Assembly (NCBI GenBank): GCA_019694165.1
Contig: JAIBCL010000030.1
Span: 1 to 64,000, forward strand
Length of the DNA: 64,000 bases
Reading direction: 5' to 3'
Source: Verrucomicrobiaceae bacterium
GTDB taxonomy: Bacteria > Verrucomicrobiota > Verrucomicrobiia > Verrucomicrobiales > Verrucomicrobiaceae
Made by a program: the position numbers and the translations under genes. Each line of letters begins with the position of its first letter. The stretch's first letter is position 1. Shown piece after piece: positions 1-12,451 of this stretch. The notes under the pieces were generated by a model, which was not told the origin of the DNA, ran no database searches, and saw only the letters and a list, made by a program, of their open reading frames with translations.

Positions 1-934
1 GCTTCTCTTCCGGCGCGGCGATCTGCGGCGCTTCGAGATCGAAGAAATGCAGCGCGCCCGTGCCTTGCAGCTTCGCGCCCTTGCGGATCGCGCGACGCGG
101 CAGCTCGATGTTCGTCAGGATCGCTTCGAGCATCGCATCCAGCGACGCACGGCTCATCGCGGCATCGAAGAGCGGCGTGTTCAAAAAGTGCGGCACACCG
201 CGTCGACCATACAAACTCAGCCGCGTGCCCGCGATGCCGTTCAGCCCCGCGGCCAGCGTCGTGGCATGATCGAGCCACGGCTTCTGGCCATCGTGAAACG
301 CCGCCTCGCGCAGCCTGCGATCCGGCTCCGACATCAGCGCGCGTCGGCGCGACATCGGCACCGTCTCCTTGTGACCATCGGGAAAGGTCATCTCAAACTC
401 CATCTTCCCCGTCAGCGTATCGTAGAGCCGGCCCCACGCATGCAAGCCGTTCACATTCAGATCCGCTGCCAGCGCCTCCATCTCGGCGCTCATCTGATGC
501 AGTCCCTCCTCGCGCATCCGCTTCACCGCGTGCTCCGCATTTTTCAGCGAGGCATCCGCGATCAGCGACGCAAACGCCGCCTCGCTCAAAGTCGCCAGCA
601 CCGACTGCAGCGAGGCCCGCATCTTCGTGAACTCCGCATCCAGCGTCGAGATCCACGCCTCGTCCGCCTTCACCGCCTCATCGTTCGCATCATCCGCCGA
701 GAGACAGCCGAGATACGCCGAGAGATGAAACAAGCGATCGCTCAGCGCCTCCATCTCATTGATCGCCTGCGCGATCGCAGGCGCATCGCTCTTCAAAGCC
801 GCCGCCTGGCTCTTCAGCGCCTCCACATCCCGCACCAGCGCCGCCTTGAAGTCCACGTAGTCCGGTTTGCCGAAGCCGGAGAACCAGGATTCGAGCGACC
901 AACGATCAGGCTTTTGGGGGGCAGGGGAATTCAT
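1..934 (-). CDS. M3 family oligoendopeptidase (PepF-like), partial
   Basis: The frame opens at the ATG at 934 and runs open to the left edge, so about 311 N-terminal residues are present and the C-terminal catalytic part is missing. The start (MNSPAPQKPDRWSLESWF) followed by a long helical region with 'FKAALVRDVEAL' and 'HLSAYLGCLSADD' matches the N-terminal helical domain of M3B oligoendopeptidase F-like zinc peptidases, which cleave short peptides in the cytoplasm. The 'FPDGHKETVP' and 'RRLREAAFHDGQ' stretches are also typical of this family's middle part. The zinc motif HExxH is expected beyond the window and cannot be checked. The + strand frame covering the same DNA is an arginine/histidine-rich shadow. 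Confidence 0.8.
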   Translation of the reverse strand, partial: MNSPAPQKPDRWSLESWFSGFGKPDYVDFKAALVRDVEALKSQAAALKSDAPAIAQAINEMEALSDRLFHLSAYLGCLSADDANDEAVKADEAWISTLDAEFTKMRASLQSVLATLSEAAFASLIADASLKNAEHAVKRMREEGLHQMSAEMEALAADLNVNGLHAWGRLYDTLTGKMEFEMTFPDGHKETVPMSRRRALMSEPDRRLREAAFHDGQKPWLDHATTLAAGLNGIAGTRLSLYGRRGVPHFLNTPLFDAAMSRASLDAMLEAILTNIELPRRAIRKGAKLQGTGALHFFDLEAPQIAAPEEK

Positions 935-1215
935 GCCGCCCGTTAGCTCGGATTTGCCGGAGAGCAAATCGCGCGACGCGCCGTCGAGGGCGATTGGCGT
1001 CGTTCTGTCTTGATGCAGTGAACAGCGCAGGCGTGCGGTCCAATTGACGGCGGGATTCTCCTACACGGGCAAAAGCAGCCGGGTATTTACGGTGAACTGC
1101 GGTTCGCAGGGCATGGAAACAGGTCAAGCATGCGTGAAGAAGAAGCCGCCGCCGCATGGGCCGCAGGCAACACCCTCGGCGAGGCCCCGCCAGATCATTG
1201 CCAGGCAGGTCAGCG

Positions 1216-1442
1216 CTATAGTTGGATTTCACCCACGAACCGCAAATCTGTCCGGGCGATCTCGAGCACCTTCGCGTGCCTGTTGGCGATGTCTTCCCGG
1301 CGGGTGATGGCTTGGTCGCCGACGATGCAGACGTAGAGCGGGCGGCTGGCGGGATCGCGCTCCTTGTAGTCAGCCCATCGCGAGGAGCAGCCTTGAATCT
1401 TGCCAACGCGTTGATGAGCCAACCTCCGGACACGCATCTCAA
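1216..1442 (-). pseudogene. C-terminal remnant of an unrecognised protein
   Basis: On the minus strand the last ~65 residues of a longer open frame change from low-complexity shadow to normal protein composition, including 'SRWADYKERDPASRPLYVC' and 'RHAKVLEIARTDLRFVGEI', and end at a stop at 1216. No start or upstream domain fits it. I do not recognise the family; the alternating hydrophobic and charged pattern suggests a C-terminal strand-helix unit. The upstream part of the same frame looks non-coding, so this is most simply a truncated gene end. Confidence 0.3.
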
Positions 1443-1561
1443 GGCTGGCCGGCACACCGGGCGCTTCACTGCCGGTGAACAGGTACCCGGTCACTTCGTT
1501 GCTTCTTCGAGGCTGATCCAACGGGAAGGGTCGGGGGCGCCGAGCTTTACCGCCGGCTTTT

Positions 1562-1960
1562 GGGAGTGCCCGCCCCGCGCTGATGACGCAGCTCCACGAG
1601 GAACGCCTGTAGAGGCCTGGTCTGATCGTCAGTCCATCCGGTATCTGGGCGGGTGGCGGTGGATCGGCTGCCGGTGACTCCGCGGATGATCGCGTCGCTG
1701 CGGGAGTCGGCGTGACTGCTGACCACGCCGCGCTGTTCCGCGAGTTGCGTCCGGTGCAACACCAGGCCCTCGGCCTCTTCGCGAAGCATCGCATCGTCAC
1801 CTCGAGCGAACTCGCCGCTTACCTCGGGATATCGCCCCGCCAAGGCCGCGATCAGTGCGCCAAATGGGCGTCGCAAGCGTTTCTGGCTGTCGCTAACACT
1901 TCGAAAAAGGGACGAAGCAATAGGCTGGCGGAGAGGTTCGAGGGAGCGGTCGTTGTTTGA
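1562..1960 (+). pseudogene. Winged-helix remnant, similar to the C-terminus of Fic-family proteins
   Basis: The stretch from about 1725 to 1960 reads 'RELRPVQHQALGLFAKH', then 'TSSELAAYLGISPRQGRD' and 'FLAVANTSKKGRSNRLAE', which is the helix-turn-helix plus wing pattern found at the end of many Fic/DOC adenylyltransferases and in some regulators. Upstream in the same frame there is a TAG near 1610 and no Fic HxFx(D/E)GNGR motif, so the catalytic domain is gone. Most likely a truncated toxin- or regulator-type gene. The family assignment is tentative. Confidence 0.35.
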
Positions 1961-1989
1961 GCGCTGTCAAATTCCGGCGACAGAGGCTG

Positions 1990-2616
1990 TCACCAAGTCG
2001 GCGGCCTGGTGAAGGTTCCATGCGCATCGGTGAGTGTTTGTGGGAATTGAGCGGCGGCGACGAAATTGGGCCGGAGGTGTTTGTAGAATGTCGCGTTCGC
2101 CTTGAGCACTGTGCATGGGTGAACCTGTGGGTTGAGGACGCCGACGACCTTGTGGAGTTCGTTGCGAATGATCTTCACCGGCATCAGCAGATCGGAATCG
2201 CCGCTGACGATGACGGCACAGTCGAAGCGGTTGAGATGTGCGTCGTGGAGCAGTTGAACGGCGAGATTCACGTCAGAACCTTTTTCCTCGGTTTTGACGA
2301 CCTCGACGGTCGGTGACTGTCCGGGAGCAGGGTTGGCGAGCAGCATACGCACGTTTTTGGTCAGGAAGTGGCCGAGCGTGATTTCGAGGTTCGGCAGCGT
2401 GGCGAGTGCGCGGAGATAGGTTGCCTGCCGCGCAGGTGCGTCGGGATCGTTGGGACGCGGATTCAGTTTGGCGGTGAAGTATTTGATGCCGACGATCTGA
2501 TGGTGCGGCTTCAAATGCAGTTCCACGAGCCGCTGGAGATTGAGCCAGCGATGCGGCGTCCTGCGGAGTGCGCCGAAGTAGAGGTTGAATCCATCCACAT
2601 AAGCAATCGTTCTCAT
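1990..2616 (-). CDS. NYN-domain (PIN-like) putative ribonuclease
   Basis: A 208-residue cytoplasmic protein. It starts 'MRTIAYVDGFNLYFG', with the first conserved Asp (D8) and Asn (N11) of NYN domains, followed by 'EEKGSDVNLAVQLL' (D115) and 'VIVSGDSDLLMPV' (D140, D142). These acidic residues form the metal-binding site of PIN/NYN nucleases, so an RNase activity is likely though the substrate is unknown. The length is that of a single NYN domain. It is separated from the next gene upstream by a strong hairpin that looks like a minus-strand terminator 24 bases before the start codon. It lies beside a Shedu nuclease gene and gene remnants, so a defence-related role is possible but not shown. 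Confidence 0.85.
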   Translation of the reverse strand: MRTIAYVDGFNLYFGALRRTPHRWLNLQRLVELHLKPHHQIVGIKYFTAKLNPRPNDPDAPARQATYLRALATLPNLEITLGHFLTKNVRMLLANPAPGQSPTVEVVKTEEKGSDVNLAVQLLHDAHLNRFDCAVIVSGDSDLLMPVKIIRNELHKVVGVLNPQVHPCTVLKANATFYKHLRPNFVAAAQFPQTLTDAHGTFTRPPTW

Positions 2617-2625
2617 GCAAACTAC

Positions 2626-2663
2626 GGGGGCAAAAACAAGGGCCAGCGCTTTCGCGCTGGCCC
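2626..2663 (-). terminator. Rho-independent-type hairpin just upstream of the NYN gene
   Basis: Read on the minus strand: a perfect 10-bp stem (arms 2654-2663 and 2640-2649) capped by GAAA, followed by TTGTTTTTG. This is the form of an intrinsic terminator, with a GNRA tetraloop. It would stop minus-strand transcription 24 bases before the NYN start codon, so it either insulates that gene from upstream transcription or acts as a leader attenuator. Confidence 0.6.
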
Positions 2664-2876
2664 AAGACCGCTTCGCCGAAGCTACAGCGGGGGTTAACGC
2701 GGGGAATGTATGCCTTGGCAGATGGAAGAGTCAAGGAGCCGGTTCCGTTGCGGCGAACGAAAGCGCGCAGATTTGTTTTGCCCTCGATCCATTGGCTCGC
2801 GTGCCACCTCATGGATTGATGCTGAAACAAAAATGATCCAAGTTGCGGAAGTCGGCCTGATGATGAGCTTGCGATC

Positions 2877-7322
<4,446 letters not shown>

Positions 7323-7425
7323 ATCACCGCCAGCGGGCGGGTCGTCCCTGGGGTGAAGCAAGAGCGTCCGACGTGACAAGAATTCCGCCTGCCCCCCTGG
7401 CATGGCGCCATGCAATGCCGCACTA

Positions 7426-8304
7426 TCAGAAGTGCGGCGCGGAGACCGTGCCTTCCTCGATTTCCTGCTTCTTCTTGCGCACGATGTTGTCGGCGATTTC
7501 GAGCGTCATCTCTTCGAGCAGCAGGCGCAGGTGGCCGCCGGCGCGATAGTCGGCGGGCGCGATGTGCTTCAAGCGGTCCGCGTGCGCGGAGAGCTGGTAG
7601 CACTTGCGGAAGCTGGAGCGGTTCTCCTCGTCGGGGTTGTACACGGCCAGTGCGTGGCCGCCATATTTTTTCATGAGCGTGAAGCACGGCACATCCGTGG
7701 GGCCGTCGCCGACATAGATCATGTTGTGAAACGGGATGGGCCGCAGTTCGGGGGCCATGTGGTCGTTCACATCGTCATTCGGCTCGAGCATGCCTTTGTT
7801 GATGCGGAAGATGTATTGCGTCTTCGTCGTGTGGCTGATGACGCGCTTCGGGAAGGTGATGCGGCCGTCCTTGTCCTCGCCGAACTCGCAGCCGAAGATG
7901 CGCTTCACGAAAGGCGCGAGCTTGCTGCCATCCAGCAGCGCCTTGAGGCCGGAGGAGACGATGTAGTGCTCGATCTTGATGCCGTAGAGGCGGTGCTGGT
8001 CGTTCAGCACGGTGTCGAGTTCCTGAAACATCTCGGGCAGGCCTTTGTAGAAGCGCAAGTTCGCGCCGAGCTTGCGCAGCTCCTCGTTCGTCGGGCGGTC
8101 CATCGCGAGGTAGTCGAGCATCGACTTCAAGTAGGCCAGCTCGCCGTCGTAGCCTTCGTCATTCACCAGCTCGCGGCTCTTCTTCCAGAATTGCGCCGCG
8201 TTGATGCCGAAATGCGGAAAGAGCACCTCGTCCTGCATGTAGTTCGGACTGAGCGTCTGATCGTAGTCGTAGATGAGGCCGATGGTGGTCTGGGATGAAG
8301 CCAT
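7426..8304 (-). CDS. HAD superfamily hydrolase
   Basis: A 292-residue cytoplasmic phosphatase-like protein. HAD motif I is 'GLIYDYDQTLSP' (nucleophile D13, acid D15), motif II 'EHYIVSSGLKALL', and motif IV 'NMIYVGDGPTDVPCFTL'. The insert between motifs I and II forms a helical cap. Substrate cannot be told from sequence; the family includes phosphoserine-phosphatase-like enzymes. It lies downstream of the epimerase gene on the same strand, with the 7-bp tandem repeat filling the space right up to 10 bases before its start codon. No Shine-Dalgarno sequence is visible, so translation may depend on coupling to the upstream gene. Confidence 0.85.
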   Translation of the reverse strand: MASSQTTIGLIYDYDQTLSPNYMQDEVLFPHFGINAAQFWKKSRELVNDEGYDGELAYLKSMLDYLAMDRPTNEELRKLGANLRFYKGLPEMFQELDTVLNDQHRLYGIKIEHYIVSSGLKALLDGSKLAPFVKRIFGCEFGEDKDGRITFPKRVISHTTKTQYIFRINKGMLEPNDDVNDHMAPELRPIPFHNMIYVGDGPTDVPCFTLMKKYGGHALAVYNPDEENRSSFRKCYQLSAHADRLKHIAPADYRAGGHLRLLLEEMTLEIADNIVRKKKQEIEEGTVSAPHF

Positions 8305-8313
8305 AGAAGGAAG

Positions 8314-8439
8314 AGGTCAGAGGTCAGAGGTCGGAGGTCGGAGGTCGGAGGTCGGAGGTCGGAGGTCGGAGGTCGGAGGTCGGAGGTCGGAGGTCGGAGG
8401 TCGGAGGTCGGAGGTCGGAGGTCGGAGGTCGGAGGTCAG
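8314..8439. repeat. 18-copy 7-bp tandem repeat (AGGTCGG)
   Basis: Eighteen head-to-tail 7-bp units. Fifteen are AGGTCGG; the first two and the last are AGGTCAG. Three units make 21 bp, so the array is open in all reading frames and encodes a rotating heptapeptide on each strand. On the minus strand it encodes the last ~40 residues (TSDLRPP repeats) of the epimerase, whose TGA stop is formed inside a variant unit. The array ends 10 bp before the HAD start codon. Confidence 0.95.
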
Positions 8440-9360
8440 AGAGGCGGTGAGCGCTGACTGTAAATCAGGATGCTCGAAGGTAAATCCGAGATCGAGCGCG
8501 ACGCTGGGGCGGACTCGCTGGCTGGCGAGAAACATTTCCGTGGCCATGTCGCGCATCACGAGCCTGAGAGCGAAGGCAGGCGCATGGAAGAACGCAGGCC
8601 GCTTCAACTGCTGCGCGAGCGTTTCGGTGAACTCGCGATTTGTTGTCGCACCGGGCGCGACGTGATTCACCGCGCCGGTCACGTTCGCGCTTTCGATGCA
8701 CCAGAGCATCAGCCGGGCCTGGTCCTCGAGATGAATCCACGGCATCCATTGCCGCCCGTTGCCCAGGCGTCCGCCGAGACCGAGGCCGAATACTTTTTTC
8801 AGCAGCTTCATCGCGCCGCCGCCGTCACCGAGCACCATGCCGGTGCGCAGGAAAACCACACGCGCTCCGAGCCGCTCCGCCTGTCGCGCCGCGCCTTCCC
8901 ATGCGCCGCACAGATCGGCGAGAAAACCTTTTCCGCGCTGCGACGACTCATCGAGCTGCTCGTCCCCTCGATCTCCGTAGAAGCCCGCGCCGGATGCGCA
9001 AAGCACGATGCGCGGCCTCGGCTTCGCGCTCGAGAGCGACGCAACCACCGCCTTCGTCAAATCGACGCGACTGCTCCAGATGCGTTGCTTCTTCGCCTTC
9101 GACCACCAGCCCAGCAGCGACTCGCCCGCGAGATGCACGAGCGCATCGCAGCCCGAGGCTTCGAGCGCGATTGGTTTCGTTGCATCGGCTGCGTCGCTCA
9201 GCGTCGCGGACAGATCGCTCACACGTCGCGACTCCGTCACCCAGGGCGCGATCACCTTGCCGGAGCGCGAGAACGCCACGATCTCGTGACCCGCCGCGGC
9301 CGCGTGTCTCGCGAAGGCCGAGCCGATGAATCCAGATGCGCCCGTGATGCCGATTCTCAT
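8317..9360 (-). CDS. TIGR01777 family NAD(P)-dependent epimerase/oxidoreductase
   Basis: An extended short-chain dehydrogenase of 347 residues. The N-terminal Rossmann motif is 'MRIGITGASGFIGSAFARHA'; 'LVHLAGESLLGWWSKAKKQR' and 'LCASGAGFYGDRGDEQLDES' are specific to the YfcH/TIGR01777 family, and 'RPSVALDLGFTFEHPDLQSA' is the end of the C-terminal DUF1731 domain. The normal family end is about residue 305. The remaining ~40 residues are a repeat-encoded tail of TSDLRPP units from the 7-bp array, which is unusual and probably disordered. The exact reaction is unknown. The HAD gene follows on the same strand. Confidence 0.9.
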   Translation of the reverse strand: MRIGITGASGFIGSAFARHAAAAGHEIVAFSRSGKVIAPWVTESRRVSDLSATLSDAADATKPIALEASGCDALVHLAGESLLGWWSKAKKQRIWSSRVDLTKAVVASLSSAKPRPRIVLCASGAGFYGDRGDEQLDESSQRGKGFLADLCGAWEGAARQAERLGARVVFLRTGMVLGDGGGAMKLLKKVFGLGLGGRLGNGRQWMPWIHLEDQARLMLWCIESANVTGAVNHVAPGATTNREFTETLAQQLKRPAFFHAPAFALRLVMRDMATEMFLASQRVRPSVALDLGFTFEHPDLQSALTASLTSDLRPPTSDLRPPTSDLRPPTSDLRPPTSDLRPPTSDL

Positions 9361-9438
9361 TCGGCGAGTCTCACGCCTCCATTTGCCGAAGGCAAGGCGC
9401 GAACATGCCGTGCGGTGCCGCGCAAGCCCGAGACCGGC

Positions 9439-9633
9439 GGCTTTGTGGTAACGGCGCTGTTACTTCCGCACGCTGTTTCCGCGCCTGATTCGCATCGTGA
9501 AAAATGGCTGTGACGCCTCTTGCGGATGCATCTGAAATAGATCCGGCCGCAGCGCATCGCCCGCCGGCTTTGTAACGGCCCGGTTACCGTGCCCGGTTTG
9601 TGATTCACCTCGTGAATGATGAGAGTCCGCACG
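9439..9633 (+). promoter_or_regulatory. Duplicated promoter/operator module upstream of the secreted beta-propeller gene
   Basis: The 319-bp gap before the 9680 gene contains two related modules about 125 bp apart. Each has GGCTTTGT, then an inverted repeat GTAAC-N6-GTTAC (9448-9463 and 9572-9587), then 25-30 bases later ATTC-N5/6-TCGTGAA (from 9488 and 9603). The second copy of the last element is itself an inverted repeat (ATTCAC/GTGAAT). The GTAAC-N6-GTTAC site recurs before the two-component operon at 12358-12373. These look like binding sites for one dimeric regulator. Confidence 0.6.
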
Positions 9634-9679
9634 TGCCTCGCGCAACTCAACCCAAGCTCAATCTCAAACCACTCATCCG

Positions 9680-12175
9680 ATGAAAACCAAACACCACGTC
9701 ACACTCGCCGCCGCGTGCGTGCTCCTCACGGGGCTGCCGCTCGCCGCGCAAGAGTATCACTCCAACGATCTCACGCCCGCGGGCTGGGGATCGGGCAAAC
9801 TCACGGGCGTGTCCTCCGGCAAACAAGTCGGCGGCTCGCAGGCAAGCGGCTCCTACAACTCGCACGCGGTGCTCCTCTCGGGCAATGCACTCACGGCGGT
9901 CGATCTCAACCCCACCGGCGCCTACTACTCGATGGCGACGTGCATGGATGACACGCAGCAGGGCGGCTGGGCCTACCTGACCACCGGACTCCATGCCGTG
10001 GTGTGGAGCGGCTCCTCGTCCTCTTGTTCGGACCTACATCCAAGCGGCTACAACTTCTCCTACTGCCTCGGCGTGCATAATGGCGAGCAGGTCGGCTACG
10101 CGCAGCAGCAGAGCTACTTCATCAGCGCATCACACGCGTATTGCTGGCACGGATCGGCGGCGAGCGGCGTGGACCTGCACTCGGGCACGCTGCCCTTCTC
10201 ACGCGCCTGGGCTTGCCATGATGGCGAGCAGGTGGGCTACACCTCGTCCATCGCGTATCCCGAAGGCGAGAGCACCGCTTACCGCACGGGCAGTCGCGCA
10301 TCGTGCTGGCACGGCACGGCGGCGAGCATGGTGGACCTGCATCCGCTCGGTTACGATTCATCGGAAGCCACCTGCACGAGCGGCACGCAGGAAGGCGGCT
10401 GGGGTTACATCGCCGGCGGCACCTCGCATGTGCACGCCTTGCTCTGGACCGGCACGGCTGACAGCGTCGTCGATCTTCATCCCGCCAGTTACACCGAGTC
10501 GCGCGTGAATGCGATGAATGCGACGCGGCAAGTCGGCGACGCCTGGGTGGGCCAGCCCGGCTTCACCGGCTCGGTCCGTCACGCCGTCGCATGGAGTGGC
10601 ACGGCTGACAGCGTCATCGATTTGAATCAATACCTGCCCGCCGGTTATACACACGGCGTCGCCACGGGCATCGACGCGAACGGCAACATCGTCGGCTATG
10701 CCTACAACGGCTACCTCAACGGCGTGAACATCCAGCAGACCGCCATCGCGGTCGTCTTCGCTCCCGGCGCGCAGCCGCCCGGACAGCTCAGCGGCATCAC
10801 GCTCGCATCGGCGAATGTCGTGCCCGGAGCATCGATCGCCGGCACCGTCACGCTCAGCAGCGCGGCACCCGCGGGCGGCGTGACCGTCAGCTTCCTCAGC
10901 TTGAACGCCGCCATCGCCAGCACGCCGGCCTCGGTGGCCGTCGCGGAAGGTGAATCCAGCGCGGCCTTCACGCTGCCTGTCACCGGCGGTGCGCTCACAG
11001 TGCCGACGCTCGGCAAGGTGTACGCGACGGATGGCGCGACGAGCCGCTCCGCTTCGTTCACGGTCACACCGGTCGTGAATCTCGCCGCAGTCACCGGCAA
11101 CACGATTGAAGGCGGCTTTTCCACCACGGGCAGCGTGTCGCTTTCCATCCCTGCACAAGCAGGTGGCGCGACGATCTCGCTCACGAGCAGCAATCCGTCG
11201 CTCGTCACCGTGCCGGCATCCGTCACTGTTCCGCAGGGATACGGCGCGATGAGCTTCAGCATCGGCACCGCCGTCGTGACCGCGGCCACGACCGTGCCGA
11301 TCACGGCATCGTTCAACGGCCAGACCGCCACGGCGAATGTATCGCTCAGCCCGCAGCCCGTCGTCGCGCTCGCGGCGATTTCGATCCCGAGCGTCATCGG
11401 CGGACAAAGCACGACCGGCACCGTATCCCTCACCAACTTCTCGCGCAACGCCGCGGGCACCACGGTGACATTGCAGAGCGGTGATACCGGCACGCTGCAG
11501 GTGCCGGCGAGCGTGACCATCCCGTATGGCTACGCGGCCGCCTATTTCAGCGTGACAACAAACGTCGTGACCGGTTCGAAGGGCGTGTCCGTGAAGGCCA
11601 CGATGCCGAACTCGAACCTCACCACCACGGTGACGGTGAATCCCATCCCGCCGATCACCTTCCTCTCGGCTGATTGGGATCCTGACACTCTGCTCTTCAA
11701 GGTCTCCGCCAGCGTGAACGACATGACCGGTGTTTACACCTTCGGCACGGATCCCGCGCTCGGTGCCATCGGCACCATGCAGTTTGAGCTGGGCATTTGG
11801 AAAGGCTCGATCCTCATGAACACCGCGCCGAGCATCGCCACGATCTGGAGTTCCTTCGGTGCCACAGCCTCGATGCCCGTCACCATCAAAGGTGTCTCCA
11901 GTGGCGGCACCAAGTCCGGCGGCGGCGGTGGTGGTGGTGGCGGCGGCGGTTCCACGAGCACGAGCTACAAGATCAGCGTCTCGACCGCGGGCAAAGGCGC
12001 CGTCACCATGACACCGAGCGCCGCATCGTATGCACCAGGCACGGTGGTGACGCTCACAGCCACGCCAGCCGCGGGATCACCGTGGGTCGGCTGGACCGGA
12101 GCGGTGGTGAGCAAATCGCAAACCATCAGCGTCACGGTGAACTCCAACTTGTCGCTCACGGCGAACTTCAAGTAG
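9680..12175 (+). CDS. Secreted multi-domain protein: predicted seven-bladed beta-propeller, Ig-like repeats, InlB-type repeat
   Basis: 831 residues with a clear signal peptide (MKTKHHVTLAAACVLLTGLP, cleavage near LAAQ). Residues ~25-350 contain about seven ~45-55-residue repeats with the pattern QVG(Y)...HAxxWxGTAxSxVDLHPxGY, as in HAF-type beta-propellers; the N-terminal 'SNDLTPAGWGSGKLTGVSS' looks like the strand that closes the last blade. Residues ~360-640 hold three Ig-like repeats, each with 'VPASVTVPxGY' type strands. A glycine-only run (~750) then leads to a final ~75-residue divergent InlB/bacterial-repeat domain ending 'NSNLSLTANFK'. No enzymatic motif is seen. It is probably an extracellular binding or adhesion protein. 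The promoter shares operator sites with the downstream two-component system, and a strong terminator follows. Confidence 0.8.
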   Translation: MKTKHHVTLAAACVLLTGLPLAAQEYHSNDLTPAGWGSGKLTGVSSGKQVGGSQASGSYNSHAVLLSGNALTAVDLNPTGAYYSMATCMDDTQQGGWAYLTTGLHAVVWSGSSSSCSDLHPSGYNFSYCLGVHNGEQVGYAQQQSYFISASHAYCWHGSAASGVDLHSGTLPFSRAWACHDGEQVGYTSSIAYPEGESTAYRTGSRASCWHGTAASMVDLHPLGYDSSEATCTSGTQEGGWGYIAGGTSHVHALLWTGTADSVVDLHPASYTESRVNAMNATRQVGDAWVGQPGFTGSVRHAVAWSGTADSVIDLNQYLPAGYTHGVATGIDANGNIVGYAYNGYLNGVNIQQTAIAVVFAPGAQPPGQLSGITLASANVVPGASIAGTVTLSSAAPAGGVTVSFLSLNAAIASTPASVAVAEGESSAAFTLPVTGGALTVPTLGKVYATDGATSRSASFTVTPVVNLAAVTGNTIEGGFSTTGSVSLSIPAQAGGATISLTSSNPSLVTVPASVTVPQGYGAMSFSIGTAVVTAATTVPITASFNGQTATANVSLSPQPVVALAAISIPSVIGGQSTTGTVSLTNFSRNAAGTTVTLQSGDTGTLQVPASVTIPYGYAAAYFSVTTNVVTGSKGVSVKATMPNSNLTTTVTVNPIPPITFLSADWDPDTLLFKVSASVNDMTGVYTFGTDPALGAIGTMQFELGIWKGSILMNTAPSIATIWSSFGATASMPVTIKGVSSGGTKSGGGGGGGGGGGSTSTSYKISVSTAGKGAVTMTPSAASYAPGTVVTLTATPAAGSPWVGWTGAVVSKSQTISVTVNSNLSLTANFK

Positions 12176-12200
12176 CCGAAGCCGCCAGAAGCGAACACGA

Positions 12201-12238
12201 GGGGCACGGGTATCGGGAGACCCGTGCCCCTTCATTTT
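12201..12238 (+). terminator. Rho-independent terminator
   Basis: A perfect 11-bp stem (12201-12211 pairing with 12220-12230) with an 8-base loop, followed by TTCATTTT. It lies 25 bp after the stop of the secreted propeller protein and separates it from the two-component operon. Confidence 0.85.
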
Positions 12239-12357
12239 GCGAACAAGTTCTCGCGAGACGAGGAAGTGTTCGATTCTCAGGCGGCTCACGTTCGAGTCAG
12301 GTGTCCGGGCAATGAAGACCCCGCCCGAAACGCCACCCGCGCAGCCCTGCCAGAGGA

Positions 12358-12373
12358 GTAACAAATCGGTTAC
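12358..12373 (+). promoter_or_regulatory. GTAAC-N6-GTTAC operator upstream of the two-component operon
   Basis: An inverted repeat with the same 5-bp arms and 6-bp spacer as the two sites before the 9680 gene. It sits 78 bp before the response-regulator start codon, a position that suits autoregulation by the response regulator encoded at 12452. Confidence 0.6.
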
Positions 12374-12451
12374 GCACGCACCATTCATCATCCGCGTCGG
12401 AGGACTACGTTCCGGGCATGACGGATCACTGCATCTGGATCCTCCCACGCC

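Larger units (their letters stand above)
935..1989. other. Gene-remnant region without an intact gene
   Basis: No convincing complete gene lies between the peptidase start and the NYN gene end. Several overlapping open frames on both strands are arginine/alanine/proline-rich shadows. Two short stretches do look like real protein on opposite strands (described separately at 1216-1442 and 1562-1960), suggesting that this kilobase consists of truncated, decaying genes. Confidence 0.5.

Noticed and set aside
47..946. 299-codon + strand open frame
   Set aside because: Arg/His/Gln/Leu-rich shadow; the minus strand encodes an M3 peptidase N-terminus with normal composition.
906..1469. 187-codon minus-strand open frame
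   Set aside because: Low-complexity Arg/Ala/Pro composition and no motif.
8314..8439. CRISPR-like array
   Set aside because: The units are 7 bp head-to-tail with no spacers, so it is a simple tandem repeat.
10358..11407. 349-codon minus-strand open frame
   Set aside because: Arg/Asp/Gly-rich antisense to the Ig-like repeat region.
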